The notes below the pieces were generated by a model. It made no database searches. It worked only from the letters and a program-made list of their open reading frames with translations, and was not told the origin of the DNA. A DNA stretch of 40,822 nucleotides from Gammaproteobacteria bacterium (GTDB taxonomy: Bacteria > Pseudomonadota > Gammaproteobacteria > Ga0077536), in contig JAIEQK010000315.1 of assembly GCA_019747795.1 (NCBI GenBank), positions 1 to 40,822 on the forward strand. The letters run 5' to 3'. Below, piece by piece: positions 1 through 8,845 of this stretch; position 1 is the first letter of the stretch; each line of letters starts with the position of its first letter. Both the position numbers and the translations under genes were made by a program.

Positions 1-997
1 ACGTCGAGGCGGGCGCGGCGGCCTCGTTGGGGGACGCGGCCGCTTCGGCCGGTGCGACGCTGTCCTCCGGCGCCTCGCTCGGCGCCGGCACGGCGGCGCC
101 GTCTACCGCGGCCGGCGGGCTCGCGCCATCGGCGCTGCCGTCGGCGTTCATGGTCGTGCCGTGATCGCCCCGCAGCACCACGATGCTGATGCGACGGTTG
201 ATGGGCGCACGCGGCTGGCTGGGATCGAGCAGGTCGGAGGAGCCGAGACCAACGACGCGGCCAATCTTTTCCTCCGCCAGGCCGCCGTTCAACAACTCGC
301 GACGCGCGGCGTTGGCGCGGTCGGCGGACAGCTCCCAGTTCCCATAGTCGCCGTTCCGCGCGTAGGGCGTGGCGTCGGTGTGGCCGGAGATGCTGATGCG
401 GTTCGGCGCCTCGCTCACGACTTTCACGATCTCGTGCAGGATGTCACGCGTGTAGGGCTGTAGCCGCGCGCTGCCCTGGTCGAACATCGCGCGGTTCTCC
501 TTGTCGACGATCTGGATGCGCAACCCCTCGGGCGTGATGTCGAGCAGGATCTGGTCGGCGAACTCCTTGAGCGCCTTGCCGGCGTCCACGACTTCCTTCA
601 GTTCGTCCATCATCTGCACCATGCGCGCGCGCTCGATCTGCTCTTCGTCGAGCTGCACGTCGGGGCCGTTGCGGGTGCTGTTCTCTTCGTCCTGCGACTG
701 GCCGCTGAAGGGATTCTTGCCACGGCCGGTCAGGATGCCCGAGCCGCCGTTCAGGGCCGGGTTGCCGCCGCCGTTGCCGTCGAAACCGACCTTGGCCATG
801 GGGTCGTTGAAATAGGACGAGATCGAGGCGCGCTGCTCGACGGTGGTGGACGCCATCAGCCACATCAAGAGGAAGAAGGCCATCATCGCCGTCACGAAGT
901 CGGCGAACGCGACCTTCCAGGCGCCGCCATGGTGCCCATGGCCGCCCTTCTTGATCTTCTTGATGATGATCGGCGCGGCGGACTGGTTCGCGGCCAT
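1..997 (-). CDS. motB: MotB, flagellar stator protein (C-terminus cut by window edge)
   Basis: Stator subunit that anchors the MotA proton channel to peptidoglycan. I translated it from the ATG at 997; it stays open to the left edge, giving about 332 residues with no stop. The N-terminus is basic and His/Gly-rich. One membrane helix follows (about residues 28-48, AFADFVTAMMAFFLLMW) and contains the conserved proton-path Asp at residue 33. A periplasmic OmpA-like peptidoglycan-binding domain follows, with SGHTDATPYARNGDYGNW and RANAARREL typical of MotB. After this domain lies an Ala/Pro/Ser/Glu-rich tail of at least 50 residues with no recognisable fold. The start is 19 bases after the motA stop, so the two form an operon. 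Recognition is firm; only the C-terminal end is unknown. Confidence 0.95.
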   Translation of the reverse strand, partial: MAANQSAAPIIIKKIKKGGHGHHGGAWKVAFADFVTAMMAFFLLMWLMASTTVEQRASISSYFNDPMAKVGFDGNGGGNPALNGGSGILTGRGKNPFSGQSQDEENSTRNGPDVQLDEEQIERARMVQMMDELKEVVDAGKALKEFADQILLDITPEGLRIQIVDKENRAMFDQGSARLQPYTRDILHEIVKVVSEAPNRISISGHTDATPYARNGDYGNWELSADRANAARRELLNGGLAEEKIGRVVGLGSSDLLDPSQPRAPINRRISIVVLRGDHGTTMNADGSADGASPPAAVDGAAVPAPSEAPEDSVAPAEAAASPNEAAAPAST

Positions 998-1016
998 GCT
1001 CAGCGGACTCCGGCCG

Positions 1017-1871
1017 TCACTTGCCCTTCACGCGGTTCTCGAGCTCCGAGAACGAGGGCCGGTCCGGCCCGCCGATGGCCTTGCGACCGAACTCGATGGC
1101 GATCTGCGGCGCATAGCCCTGGGCCGAGGCCACCAGCGTGTTCTTGATGGCGAGGAACATCTGCGCCTCGTCCGCGGCCATGTGCTCGACCGCGGTCGCC
1201 ATCGGACCGACGAAACCGTAGGCGAGCAGGATGCCCAAGAAGGTGCCGACCAGCGCCGCCGCGACGTGGTGACCGAGCTCCGCCGGCGGTCCGCCGATGG
1301 CGCCCATGGTGATGACGATGCCTAGCACCGCGGCGACGATGCCGAAGCCCGGCAGGCCGTCGCACACGCGGGTGAGCGCGGCGGCCGGCTGGTGGCCGTC
1401 GTGATGGTGGGTCTCGAGTTCGACGTCCATCAACGCGTCCAGCTCGTAGGGACTGGTGATGCTGCCCGCGGCCAGAAGACGCAGGTAGTCGGTGACGAAC
1501 TCGATCAGATGGTGGTCGGACATCAGGTTCGGATACTTGCCGAAGATCTCGCTGGACTCCGGTTTGTCGACGTCGCCTTCCAGCGCCATCATGCCCTGCT
1601 TGCGCGCCTTGACCAGCAGGTCGTAGAGCAGGGCCAGGGTGTCCATGTAGAGCTCTTTCTTGTACTTCGAGCCCTTGAGCAGCTTGGGGATCGCGCCGAA
1701 GGTGGCCTTGATCACCTTCATCGGGTTGGCGATGACGAAGGCGCCCAGCGCGGCGCCGCCGATGACCAGGAGTTCGTAGGGCTGCCACAGGGCCGCCAGC
1801 TCGCCGTGGGACAGGACGAAGCCGCCGGCCACGCAGCCGAGCACGAGGACGATGCCGATGATGAAGAACAT
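1017..1871 (-). CDS. motA: MotA, flagellar stator proton channel subunit
   Basis: 284 residues, the normal size for the E. coli-type MotA. It forms the proton-conducting stator with MotB and turns the flagellar rotor. Helices 1 and 2 are near residues 1-20 and 32-48. A long cytoplasmic loop (about 50-165) carries the NPMKVIKATFG and GALPK-like segment (here GAIPKLLKGSKYK). Helices 3 and 4 are near 168-190 (GFGIVAAVLGIVITMG) and 200-222 (LVGTFLGILLAYGFVGPMA), with the two conserved prolines of the channel region. The C-terminal tail is charged. The ATG at 1871 begins directly with the first helix. No strong ribosome-binding site is visible. A sigma-28-like promoter lies 40-70 bases upstream, and motB follows. 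Confidence 0.97.
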   Translation of the reverse strand: MFFIIGIVLVLGCVAGGFVLSHGELAALWQPYELLVIGGAALGAFVIANPMKVIKATFGAIPKLLKGSKYKKELYMDTLALLYDLLVKARKQGMMALEGDVDKPESSEIFGKYPNLMSDHHLIEFVTDYLRLLAAGSITSPYELDALMDVELETHHHDGHQPAAALTRVCDGLPGFGIVAAVLGIVITMGAIGGPPAELGHHVAAALVGTFLGILLAYGFVGPMATAVEHMAADEAQMFLAIKNTLVASAQGYAPQIAIEFGRKAIGGPDRPSFSELENRVKGK

Positions 1872-1910
1872 GGGTCGCGTGGAACTCTTGCCAGGACTAC
1901 TCGAGGCTAC

Positions 1911-1938
1911 TTAGCGGCAGTGCGGCAAGGCCGCTTGA
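1911..1938 (-). promoter_or_regulatory. Candidate sigma-28 (FliA) promoter for motAB
   Basis: On the minus strand I read TCAAGCGG, 12 bases, then GCCGCTAA. The second box matches the FliA -10 consensus GCCGATAA at 7 of 8 positions. The first resembles the TCAAG/TAAAG -35 form. It lies 40-67 bases upstream of the motA ATG, where a class III flagellar promoter is expected. The same two-box layout and spacer recur before the chemoreceptor and PilZ genes of this window. Read by eye, with no scoring. Confidence 0.55.
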
Positions 1939-1983
1939 GCACCCGTGCCGCGCGGCGCGACGTGCGCATGGCGCGGCGGCCGG

Positions 1984-1989
1984 TACAAT
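1984..1989 (+). promoter_or_regulatory. Possible -10 box for the CoA-transferase gene
   Basis: TACAAT matches the sigma-70 -10 consensus at 5 of 6 positions and lies 31 bases before the ATG at 2021. No convincing -35 box is visible 17 bases upstream. Confidence 0.3.
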
Positions 1990-2020
1990 CCCCAGGCACC
2001 ACGCTCGAGGGGAGGGTTCG

Positions 2021-3232
2021 ATGGACAAGCAGGCGTTCTATGCCGCGGCGCGCACCGACGTGCGCGGCCCGTTGCACGGCATCAAGGTGGTCGAGGCCAC
2101 CACCACCTGGGCGGGGCCGATGGCGGCCTGCCTGCTGGCGGATTTCGGCGCGACGGTCGTGAAGGTCGAGCACCCGGCTGGCGAGGTGTGCCGCAAGCTG
2201 CCGCCCATGCTCCCCGATTCCGCGCTGTCCATGGCCCATGAGACCGTCAACCGCAACAAGCGCAACGTGTCGCTCGATCTGCGCAAGCCGCAGGGGCGCG
2301 AGATGTTCCTGGCGCTGTGCCGCGACGCCGACATCGTGGTCGAGAACTTCAAGCCCGGCACGCTCGCGGGCTGGGGCGTGGGCTACGCCGATGTCGCCGC
2401 GGTGAAGCCGGACATCATCTACGTCTCGGTCAGCGGCTACGGCCAGTTCGGGCCGCTGTCCGATCGTCCCGCCTACGACCCCATCGCGCAGAACTTCACC
2501 GGCTGGACTTCGCTGAACGGCGATCCGGCCGGCGGCCCGACCAAGGCGCCGACCTTTCTCGGCGACGACCTGGCCGGCATGCACGGTGCGCTCGGCGCAC
2601 TCGCGGCGCTTCAGCACCGCAACCGCACCGGCGAAGGTCAGCACGTCGACGTCGCGCTGATCGACGGCCTGCTCTACCAGAGCAACGGCAATCTCACGGC
2701 CGGCGCGCTCGGCATGCCGCTCACGCGCTACGGCAACCAGTTCGCGCTCGCCGCGCCGGTCAACGTCTACCGTTGCAGCGACGGCAGCATCTACGGGGGC
2801 GTGTTGCTGGACAGCCATTGGCGCGCGCTATGCGGCCTGCTCGAGCGCCCGGATCTCGCGTCGCTCGTAAATGCCGAGCGCATCGCGCGCCGCGACGAAC
2901 TGGACGGCCTGGTGGCGGCCTGGTGCGCGGCGCACTCGGTCGCCGAGGTCACGGCGCTATGGACCGAGGCTGGCATCACCGTGACGCGCGTGCAGTCCTA
3001 TGCCGAGGCCTCCGGCCATCCCCACGTCGCCGCGCGGGACATGCTCCAGCCCACCACGCTCGCCGACGGCCGCACCGTGCCGCTGACCGGGCCGGCCGCC
3101 AAGTTCTCGCGCACGCCGACCCGGGTGCACGAGCCGGCCGCGACGCTCGGCCAGCACAACGCGGAGATCTATGGCGAACTCGGCTACGACGCCGCGGCGC
3201 TCGCGCGCCTCAAGGATGAGGGTGTGATCTGA
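2021..3232 (+). CDS. Class III CoA-transferase (CaiB/BaiF family)
   Basis: 403 residues, typical of the family. These enzymes move CoA between carboxylic acids through an enzyme-bound aspartyl-CoA anhydride. The N-terminal Rossmann part has the familiar HGIKVVEATTTWAGPMA and LLADFGATVVKVEHP segments (20-52). NRNKRNVSLDLRKPQGRE (78-94) and DIVVENFKPG (104-113) follow, then the family signature SGYGQFGP (138-145). The probable catalytic aspartate is Asp182 in GDDLAGMHGA. The ATG is well supported by GGGGAGGG five bases upstream. The gene stands alone, divergent from motAB, so the substrate acid cannot be read from context. Other acyl-CoA genes in the window suggest use in degradation of organic acids or lipids. 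The family is certain; the specific substrate is unknown. Confidence 0.9.
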   Translation: MDKQAFYAAARTDVRGPLHGIKVVEATTTWAGPMAACLLADFGATVVKVEHPAGEVCRKLPPMLPDSALSMAHETVNRNKRNVSLDLRKPQGREMFLALCRDADIVVENFKPGTLAGWGVGYADVAAVKPDIIYVSVSGYGQFGPLSDRPAYDPIAQNFTGWTSLNGDPAGGPTKAPTFLGDDLAGMHGALGALAALQHRNRTGEGQHVDVALIDGLLYQSNGNLTAGALGMPLTRYGNQFALAAPVNVYRCSDGSIYGGVLLDSHWRALCGLLERPDLASLVNAERIARRDELDGLVAAWCAAHSVAEVTALWTEAGITVTRVQSYAEASGHPHVAARDMLQPTTLADGRTVPLTGPAAKFSRTPTRVHEPAATLGQHNAEIYGELGYDAAALARLKDEGVI

Positions 3233-3245
3233 GGCCGCGCCGTGC

Positions 3246-3599
3246 CGATGGGCACCTGACGGCCTTCGCCATCACTCACCACATCGTCACCCTCGCGAAA
3301 GCGAGGGTCCATGGGCGGTCGGCGAAGCCGATGGATTCCCGCTTGCGCGGGAATGACGGGTTGTATGAGTCGATGGGCACCTGACGGCCTTCGCCATCAC
3401 CCACCACATCGTCACGCTCGCGAAAGCGAGGGTCCATGGGCGGTCGGCGAAGCCGATGGATTCCCGCTTGCGCGGGAAAGACGGGTTGTATGAGTCGATG
3501 GGCACCTGACAGCCTTCGCCATCACTCACCATATCGTCACCCTCGCGAAAGCGAGGGTCCATGGGCGGTTGGCGAGGTCGATGGATTTCTGCTTGCGCG
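3246..3599. repeat. 125-bp tandem repeat, 2.8 copies, each with two hairpins
   Basis: Copies start at 3246, 3371 and 3496, with an exact period of 125 bases. Copies 1 and 2 differ at only about three positions. Copy 3 is more diverged and is cut off after about 104 bases, ending at the stop codon of the antiporter gene (3600-3602). Each unit holds CCCTCGC-GAAA-GCGAGGG, a 7-bp stem with a GAAA loop, and TTCCCGC-TTGC-GCGGGAA. The second hairpin in copy 1 (3335-3354) fits the ATTCCC-N8-GGGAAT form known from neisserial dRS3 elements; in copies 2 and 3 it is decayed. No protein is likely here. Confidence 0.9.
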
Positions 3600-4868
3600 C
3601 TACAGCAGCACGAAGGCGAGGGCCGCCACTATGGTGGGGGGCAGGGCGGCCGCGAACAGCCCGGCCGGGCTCACCGCCTCTTCGGCGAAGCTGCCCTTCA
3701 GGATCGCGATGCCGGCCGGGTTCGGCGCATTGGCGATGACGGTGAGCCCGCCGCCGCTGACCGCGCCCGCCACCACCGCGTACTGGAAGTCGGGCGACAC
3801 GCCCTCCACCAGCGAAGCGAGATAGGTCAGGGCCGCGTTGTCGGTGATCGCGGTCAAGGCGGTGGACAGGTAGAAGAGCGCGGTCGGCGAGACCGCCGTC
3901 AGAGCGTCCTCCAGCCACCAGCGCTGCAGACCGCCCAGCACCACCAGCCCGCCGAGGAAGAAGGCCACCAGCAGCCCCTCGCGCAGGATCAGGCGGTCCT
4001 GGTACTCGCTGTAGGCCTCGCAGTAGCCGAGAAACAGCAGGAAGAGGCCAAGGAACAGCGTCGGATGGTGGGCGAAACCGACCACCGCGACGAGGAAGGC
4101 GAAGTGCACGGCGGCCACGAACGCCGGCACCCGCAGACGCGCGCCGGCGTCGTCGCAATGGCCCTTGGCGATGATCTCGCGGCGGAACAGCGCGGACAGC
4201 ACGAAGCCGTTCACCAGCACCGCGAGCGCGGCCTTCCAACCGAAGGTCAGCAGCATGAAGCTCGAGTCCCAGCCCCACTTGGACGCGACCATCAGCACCG
4301 GCGGCGCGGCGAAGCTGGTCAACGTGCCTCCGATGGAGACGTTCACGAACAGGGTGCCGAGCGTCGCGTACTTGAGCGGCGCGCCGAGTCGATAGCGGAA
4401 GAAGCCGTCGCGCAGCGCGAGCGCGGCGAGCGTCATCGCCGCCGGCTCGGTGATGAAGGACCCGAACAGCGGCACCACCGTCAGGCACAGGAAATAGAGC
4501 GTCAGGCGCCGGTCGACCGGCACCGCGATCGCGAGCCACTGCATGGCCGCCATCACCGTGCTCAGCACCGGCCGGCTGGCGGCGACCACCATCACCACGA
4601 ACACGAACATCGGCTCGCCGTAGTTGCGGCTGTCGACATAGGCGATGGTCGCGGCTTCCCCCTGCAAGGCGAACAGGCAGGCGACCAGCGCCAGGGCCCA
4701 CACGCCGAACACCACCTCGACCTCGGCGAGCAGGTGCCACAGTCCCGCGTGGCGCGGCTGCAGGTGGCCGAGACGCGCGATGAGCTTGGTCGAAAAGGTG
4801 TGCAGCACCGCGAGCGCGAACAGCGCGCTGGCTGCGAGTTCGACCAGACTTGGGCTCGCAGGGGACAT
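3600..4868 (-). CDS. Putative Na+/H+ antiporter, ion-transporter superfamily membrane protein
   Basis: About 422 residues, almost all hydrophobic, with some 10-12 predicted membrane helices. It looks like the putative Na+/H+ antiporter family related to the ArsB/NhaD ion transporters. Supporting segments are a first helix followed by HLQPRHAGLWHLLAEVEVVFGVWA, the polar in-membrane stretches SIGGTLTSFAAPP and TAITDNAALTYLAS, and the late loop VSGGGLTVIANAPNPAG. The last two resemble the paired re-entrant hairpins of that superfamily. It should sit in the inner membrane and exchange cations for protons, but ion choice cannot be read. I prefer the ATG at 4868; a TTG two codons upstream is also open. 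Its stop codon abuts the degenerate third copy of the 125-bp repeat. Confidence 0.7.
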   Translation of the reverse strand: MSPASPSLVELAASALFALAVLHTFSTKLIARLGHLQPRHAGLWHLLAEVEVVFGVWALALVACLFALQGEAATIAYVDSRNYGEPMFVFVVMVVAASRPVLSTVMAAMQWLAIAVPVDRRLTLYFLCLTVVPLFGSFITEPAAMTLAALALRDGFFRYRLGAPLKYATLGTLFVNVSIGGTLTSFAAPPVLMVASKWGWDSSFMLLTFGWKAALAVLVNGFVLSALFRREIIAKGHCDDAGARLRVPAFVAAVHFAFLVAVVGFAHHPTLFLGLFLLFLGYCEAYSEYQDRLILREGLLVAFFLGGLVVLGGLQRWWLEDALTAVSPTALFYLSTALTAITDNAALTYLASLVEGVSPDFQYAVVAGAVSGGGLTVIANAPNPAGIAILKGSFAEEAVSPAGLFAAALPPTIVAALAFVLL

Positions 4869-4947
4869 GGTCAACAGGGGATGCGGCCTCGAGTGCGTCA
4901 GGCCGGGGCAGGCGCGACGTGGTGGACGAAGGGGCGGGGCGCCCGCC

Positions 4948-6030
4948 TCACATCACGAAATGCACGAGGTCGGGATTGTCGTCGCTGGCCTCGTCGCCGA
5001 GCGCGAACACGCCGCTGCCCTGCAGCACCATGCTCGTCTTGCGCAACTCCTGGCGTCGTCCGTCGCTGAAGCGCACGAAGGTGCCATTGGTGCTGTCGTC
5101 GGTGAGGTGGTATTCGCCCTCGCGGTACTCGATGCGCGCGTGGAAGCGCGACACGCGGTCGCGCCGAATGCGCAGATCGCAATCGCTGACGCGGCCCAGG
5201 GTGAAGGCGCCGACGTGGGTGGCGAGGTCCCAGGTGAGGCCGCGCCACTCGACCTTGAGCTGGGGAGGACGACGGAAGAACTGTTTCAGAATGCCGCTCG
5301 CCGCGACCCGCGTCTCGGTGGTCTCCTCCAGGCTCTGGTCCTTGAGCTTCTCCCACTCGAGGCGCCGACGCAGCTGCTCGCGCACGTCGGTCGAGACTTC
5401 GTGGCGCAGAAAGCTGTTCTCTTCGCGCAGCACGTACTTCAGGAGCTCTTCGCACCACTGTTCGGTGACGTCGGCCGGATTGAAGTACTGGCGGCGTTCC
5501 ACCAGTTCGTCGAAGTTGCGCGTCAGGAGCTGCACGGCCGCGTGCTCGAGGTCGATGCTGAACTGCACGAGCACGGGAATGGTGCCGTCGATGCCGACGA
5601 CCGCCTTCTGGTTGGGGCCGCGCGCGTCGGTCACGCGCAGCACCTTGATGGGCGCGCCATGCTGGCGCAGCCGATCCGCCCAGGCGGTGGGCGAGGCGCC
5701 GGCGGTGGTCACCTCAAGGGGCCGCGGACGCGCCAGCCGCAGCGCGCAGCGCAGGCTCACGGTCTGCGGGGGGCGGCCCTCGGCGCTGATGTCGTACTGG
5801 CCCTGCAGGAAGCCCGGCACCTCGCCAACGCCGGGGATCTTGAGCGTCACCGGCGCTTCGTCGCCGAGAATGCGCAGCTGCTTGACCAGGTCACCCAGCA
5901 CCTGGTGGATGCGGAACAGGGCCGGCAGCGCCACCGCGAGCAGATCCTGCGCACGGTTATCGTCCTGCGTACCGCGAGTGGCAGCCTCCTTGGCGGCCGC
6001 GCGTTTCTTCAGATCGTCGAGCAGTCCCAT
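4948..6030 (-). CDS. FHA-domain protein with unknown N-terminal region
   Basis: 360 residues, soluble. The C-terminal part (about 272-345) is a forkhead-associated domain, a phosphothreonine-peptide reader. It shows the key residues Gly279-Arg280 (FTLGRVSDCDLRI), Ser294 and His297 in VSRFHARIEY, and Asn315 in DSTNGTFV. The first 260 residues match no family I can name. They start with a charged helix (MGLLDDLKKRAAAKEAA), and residues 170-235 look helical and charged. No kinase or phosphatase is adjacent, so the partner is unknown. An extended -10-like TGGTAGACT lies about 73 bases upstream. The next gene in the same direction ends about 75 bases beyond the FHA stop. Confidence 0.85.
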   Translation of the reverse strand: MGLLDDLKKRAAAKEAATRGTQDDNRAQDLLAVALPALFRIHQVLGDLVKQLRILGDEAPVTLKIPGVGEVPGFLQGQYDISAEGRPPQTVSLRCALRLARPRPLEVTTAGASPTAWADRLRQHGAPIKVLRVTDARGPNQKAVVGIDGTIPVLVQFSIDLEHAAVQLLTRNFDELVERRQYFNPADVTEQWCEELLKYVLREENSFLRHEVSTDVREQLRRRLEWEKLKDQSLEETTETRVAASGILKQFFRRPPQLKVEWRGLTWDLATHVGAFTLGRVSDCDLRIRRDRVSRFHARIEYREGEYHLTDDSTNGTFVRFSDGRRQELRKTSMVLQGSGVFALGDEASDDNPDLVHFVM

Positions 6031-6102
6031 GCCTGGCCTCGATGCACGCGACCGCCAGGCGGCCGAGGAACGACGCGCCGCGCGCGTCGATGAATGCCCG
6101 GC

Positions 6103-6108
6103 AGTCTA
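6103..6108 (-). promoter_or_regulatory. Possible extended -10 box for the FHA gene
   Basis: The minus strand reads TGGTAGACT. The TG one base before the hexamer TAGACT fits an extended -10 element. No good -35 box is present. Similar TAGACT hexamers precede the genes at 11441 and 35540. Confidence 0.3.
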
Positions 6109-6209
6109 CCACCGGCATATGGCACACAGCCGGTCAGGGTGCACGAAATCACCGCGCAATATGCGTGTAGGCGTGGGACGGACAGGCTGTCGGAGGAGAG
6201 GAGGAGAGG

Positions 6210-6234
6210 GCCCCTCACCACAGGGGTGAGGGGC
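6210..6234. terminator. Hairpin downstream of the RND exporter gene (second of two)
   Basis: A perfect 10-bp stem GCCCCTCACC/GGTGAGGGGC with a 5-base loop. It follows the hairpin at 6244-6269 on the minus strand, with no T-run. It probably helps end the exporter transcript. Confidence 0.45.
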
Positions 6235-6243
6235 TGAAGGCAG

Positions 6244-6269
6244 GCCGCCGCGCCGAGCGGCGCGGCGGC
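6244..6269. terminator. Strong GC hairpin directly after the RND exporter stop
   Basis: A perfect 11-bp stem GCCGCCGCGCC/GGCGCGGCGGC with a GAGC loop, starting 15 bases after the stop codon of the minus-strand exporter gene. There is no T-run, but in a genome this GC-rich such hairpins often act as terminators or 3'-end protectors. Confidence 0.55.
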
Positions 6270-6283
6270 TAGGGCAGGGTGGC

Positions 6284-8713
6284 TCAGATGACGGCTTCGT
6301 CGACCTTGTCCATGAACTGCGACAGGTCGACGTTCTCGCCGACCATGAGGTCCGTGCGGCGCAGGAAGTTCGGGTTGACGAACCACACTTCGAGCGGCAG
6401 CACCACCAGCGACAGCACCATGTTGATCAGCATGATGGCCACCAGCAGCACGCCCATGTCGGCCATGAACTTCAGATCCGACAGGAAGTACCACGGCATG
6501 ATGGCGAGCAGCATGATCGACGCGGTGAACATGATCGCCTTGCCGGTGGTGGTCAGCGAGGCGAAGATGGCCTTCTTCAGATCCTGCTCCTGCGCAACGT
6601 ACTCCTCGCAGATGCGCGACAGCAGGTAGATGCCGTAGTCGATACCCACGCCCACGCCCATCACCGCCACGATCGCGGCGTTGATGTCGAGGCCGATGCC
6701 AATCACATGCATCGCGGCCATCAGCATGAAGTTCGACAGGTTCACCGGCACCAGCAGCAGGAAGGCCGCGACCACCGAACGGTAGGCGTACCAGGCCAGG
6801 AAGAACACGCCGATGTTCACGCAGCCGAGAATCAGCCAGTGGTACTTCTTCACCACGTTGTTCATCGCCTGCTGGAGCGCGATCACGCCGGTGGCGATAC
6901 GCACCTTGAACTCCGGATGGTCCAGACCCGCCTTTTCGCCGGCCGCGAAGGCCGAGGCGAGCGCCGCGTCCACCGTGCCCTGCTTGTTGTCGCGGAACCA
7001 GGCCGAGACCGTCGAATCCTGGAACTCGAAGTCGGCGACGTGGCTGAAGTTGATGGCGTTGGAGCCCATCAGCGCGGCGAAGCCGGCGGCCGAAATCGCT
7101 TCCGGCGTCGGGTCGAGCGGCATCCACTTCGGGTTACCGCCGGCGAACAGGCGGTTGATGTCACGCATGTAGTCGGAGAACGACAGCGTGGCGCGCGGCG
7201 GCAGGTTGGGATCGGAGCGATCCGACTCCAGCGAGCGCTGCATCTCGGTCGCGACCTTCACGACGTCCGGCGTGTTCACCACGCGGTGGTCGTTCTTGCG
7301 CTCCTTGGCCTCCAGCACGATTTCCAGCGTGTTGGTGCCGGGGAAGTGCGCATTGATGGCGCGCGTGCCGGTATTGAACTCCGAGTCGTTCCACAGCAGG
7401 TTGGTGCCCTCGACCGGGTTGCCGACCTTGATCTGGGACGTCTCGTAGATCGACACGGCCGCCACGATCAGCACGATCACCAGGGTGACGCGCGCGGCGT
7501 TGCCGTAGGTGATGTGGGCGATGCCCTCGAGCAGCTTGGTCTGGCCGCGATGGAAGGCCGATTCCTTCTCCGCGCCACCGACGATCTTCTCGAGGTTGTT
7601 CGGCACCGGCAGGTAGGACAGCAGGATGGAGGCCAGGAACACGCCGGTCGGAATGATCCAGAATGCCCACCAGCCGCAGAAGATCGAGTGGTTGATCATC
7701 GTCTTGATCGGCGCGATGGCGATGAAGATGATGCCGAACACGTCGGTGAAGATGCCGAGGATCGACGGCGCCATCATGATCGCCATGGTGATCTCGGCGG
7801 CCAGCACCTTGTCCTTCACATGATTGAGCACCTCGTAGTAGCGCTCGGTGTACTGGATGCAGTGCGAGATGGAACGCGCCACCAGCAGCAGGGGCACGAT
7901 CATGAGCAGCGGCTCGATGGGACGCTCGTACCAGCCGATGGTGCCGAAGCCCCAGATGCCGGCGGTCGCGGCGCTCGCCAGCGGCATGACGGTGCCGGCG
8001 ATGTTGCCCATGTAGAACACCAGCAGCACCAGCATCACGCCGATGGTGGTGGCGAAGATGCGGTAGGTCTGGTGCTGCAGCTTGTACACCCAGCCAGTCA
8101 GGGCCGGCTGGCCGACGAGATGCACCTCGTGGTTGGCGTCGCGGTTCTTCTCGACCAGCTCCTGCACGTACTTGAACGCTTCGCCGTAGTCGATGGTGTC
8201 GAGGAAGGCGGCGTTGATCAGGGTCGCGGTGCTGTCGCCCGAGATGTAGAACATCTGCGCGCCGGAGGAGATGTTCACGCGGCGGCGGAACTCGGCGATT
8301 TCCTCCTCGGTCGCCGGCGCGTGATCGCTCATCAGCGGCTTGGTGTCGATGCCGTCACGCGTGGCTTCCGCGTAGCGCATCTTCTCCGTCGAGATGGAGA
8401 TGATCTGGTCGTGGTCGACGTAGGGCGCGAGGTCGATGTCGCGCGTGATGTTGTAGACCTTGGCCAGCGTCTCCGGGTTGTAGATGTCGCCGTTCTTGTT
8501 CTTGACCATGATGGACATGGTCAGCGGGTTACCGAAGTTGCGATGCGCGAAGAAGATCTTCACGAACTCTTCGTTGGTCGGCAGGAAGTCGTTGTAGATC
8601 GTCCGGATCTCGACTTTCGGAAACTGGCTCATGAAACCCAGTGTCACGATGAGGAAGGCCATGCCCACACCGAAGCGGTGCGTCATGATCCATTTTGCTA
8701 CTCGGAACCTCAT
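6284..8713 (-). CDS. RND superfamily (MMPL-type) exporter
   Basis: 809 residues with two repeats of the RND fold and about 12 membrane helices: one at 11-30, five after the first periplasmic loop (about 218-385), one near 412-430, and five at about 620-790. Two large periplasmic loops lie at about 35-215 and 435-615. The TM4-type stretch GLDINAAIVAVMGVGVGIDYGIYLLSR and the NFMLMAAMHVIG segment are typical of the hydrophobe/hopanoid-like exporter branch rather than AcrB. It would use the proton gradient to move lipids or hydrophobic compounds. No membrane-fusion protein or TolC-like gene is nearby. The ATG has GGGAGAG about nine bases upstream. An acyl-CoA dehydrogenase gene precedes it in the same direction. 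The substrate is unknown. Confidence 0.88.
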   Translation of the reverse strand: MRFRVAKWIMTHRFGVGMAFLIVTLGFMSQFPKVEIRTIYNDFLPTNEEFVKIFFAHRNFGNPLTMSIMVKNKNGDIYNPETLAKVYNITRDIDLAPYVDHDQIISISTEKMRYAEATRDGIDTKPLMSDHAPATEEEIAEFRRRVNISSGAQMFYISGDSTATLINAAFLDTIDYGEAFKYVQELVEKNRDANHEVHLVGQPALTGWVYKLQHQTYRIFATTIGVMLVLLVFYMGNIAGTVMPLASAATAGIWGFGTIGWYERPIEPLLMIVPLLLVARSISHCIQYTERYYEVLNHVKDKVLAAEITMAIMMAPSILGIFTDVFGIIFIAIAPIKTMINHSIFCGWWAFWIIPTGVFLASILLSYLPVPNNLEKIVGGAEKESAFHRGQTKLLEGIAHITYGNAARVTLVIVLIVAAVSIYETSQIKVGNPVEGTNLLWNDSEFNTGTRAINAHFPGTNTLEIVLEAKERKNDHRVVNTPDVVKVATEMQRSLESDRSDPNLPPRATLSFSDYMRDINRLFAGGNPKWMPLDPTPEAISAAGFAALMGSNAINFSHVADFEFQDSTVSAWFRDNKQGTVDAALASAFAAGEKAGLDHPEFKVRIATGVIALQQAMNNVVKKYHWLILGCVNIGVFFLAWYAYRSVVAAFLLLVPVNLSNFMLMAAMHVIGIGLDINAAIVAVMGVGVGIDYGIYLLSRICEEYVAQEQDLKKAIFASLTTTGKAIMFTASIMLLAIMPWYFLSDLKFMADMGVLLVAIMLINMVLSLVVLPLEVWFVNPNFLRRTDLMVGENVDLSQFMDKVDEAVI

Positions 8714-8845
8714 GGAATGAAACTCTCCCGATGGTAATGATTATCTAGTTACGGCGCCGATCGTCCGGTTCATGGTCTCGTTCCGCCCCGCGTGGCGCGC
8801 CTCGTGACGGCGGTGAGGCCGTCTTCCCCGAAGCGCCGCGCGGGG

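Noticed and set aside
3287-3562. A 91-codon minus-strand open frame with repeated PSFPRKRES-like peptides
   Set aside because: It is a translation of the 125-bp tandem repeat and its palindromes, a well-known source of false small proteins.
6707-8737. A 676-codon plus-strand open frame opposite the RND exporter gene
   Set aside because: The product is His/Arg/Val-rich with no domain and lies wholly antisense to a clear membrane protein gene. It results from high GC content.
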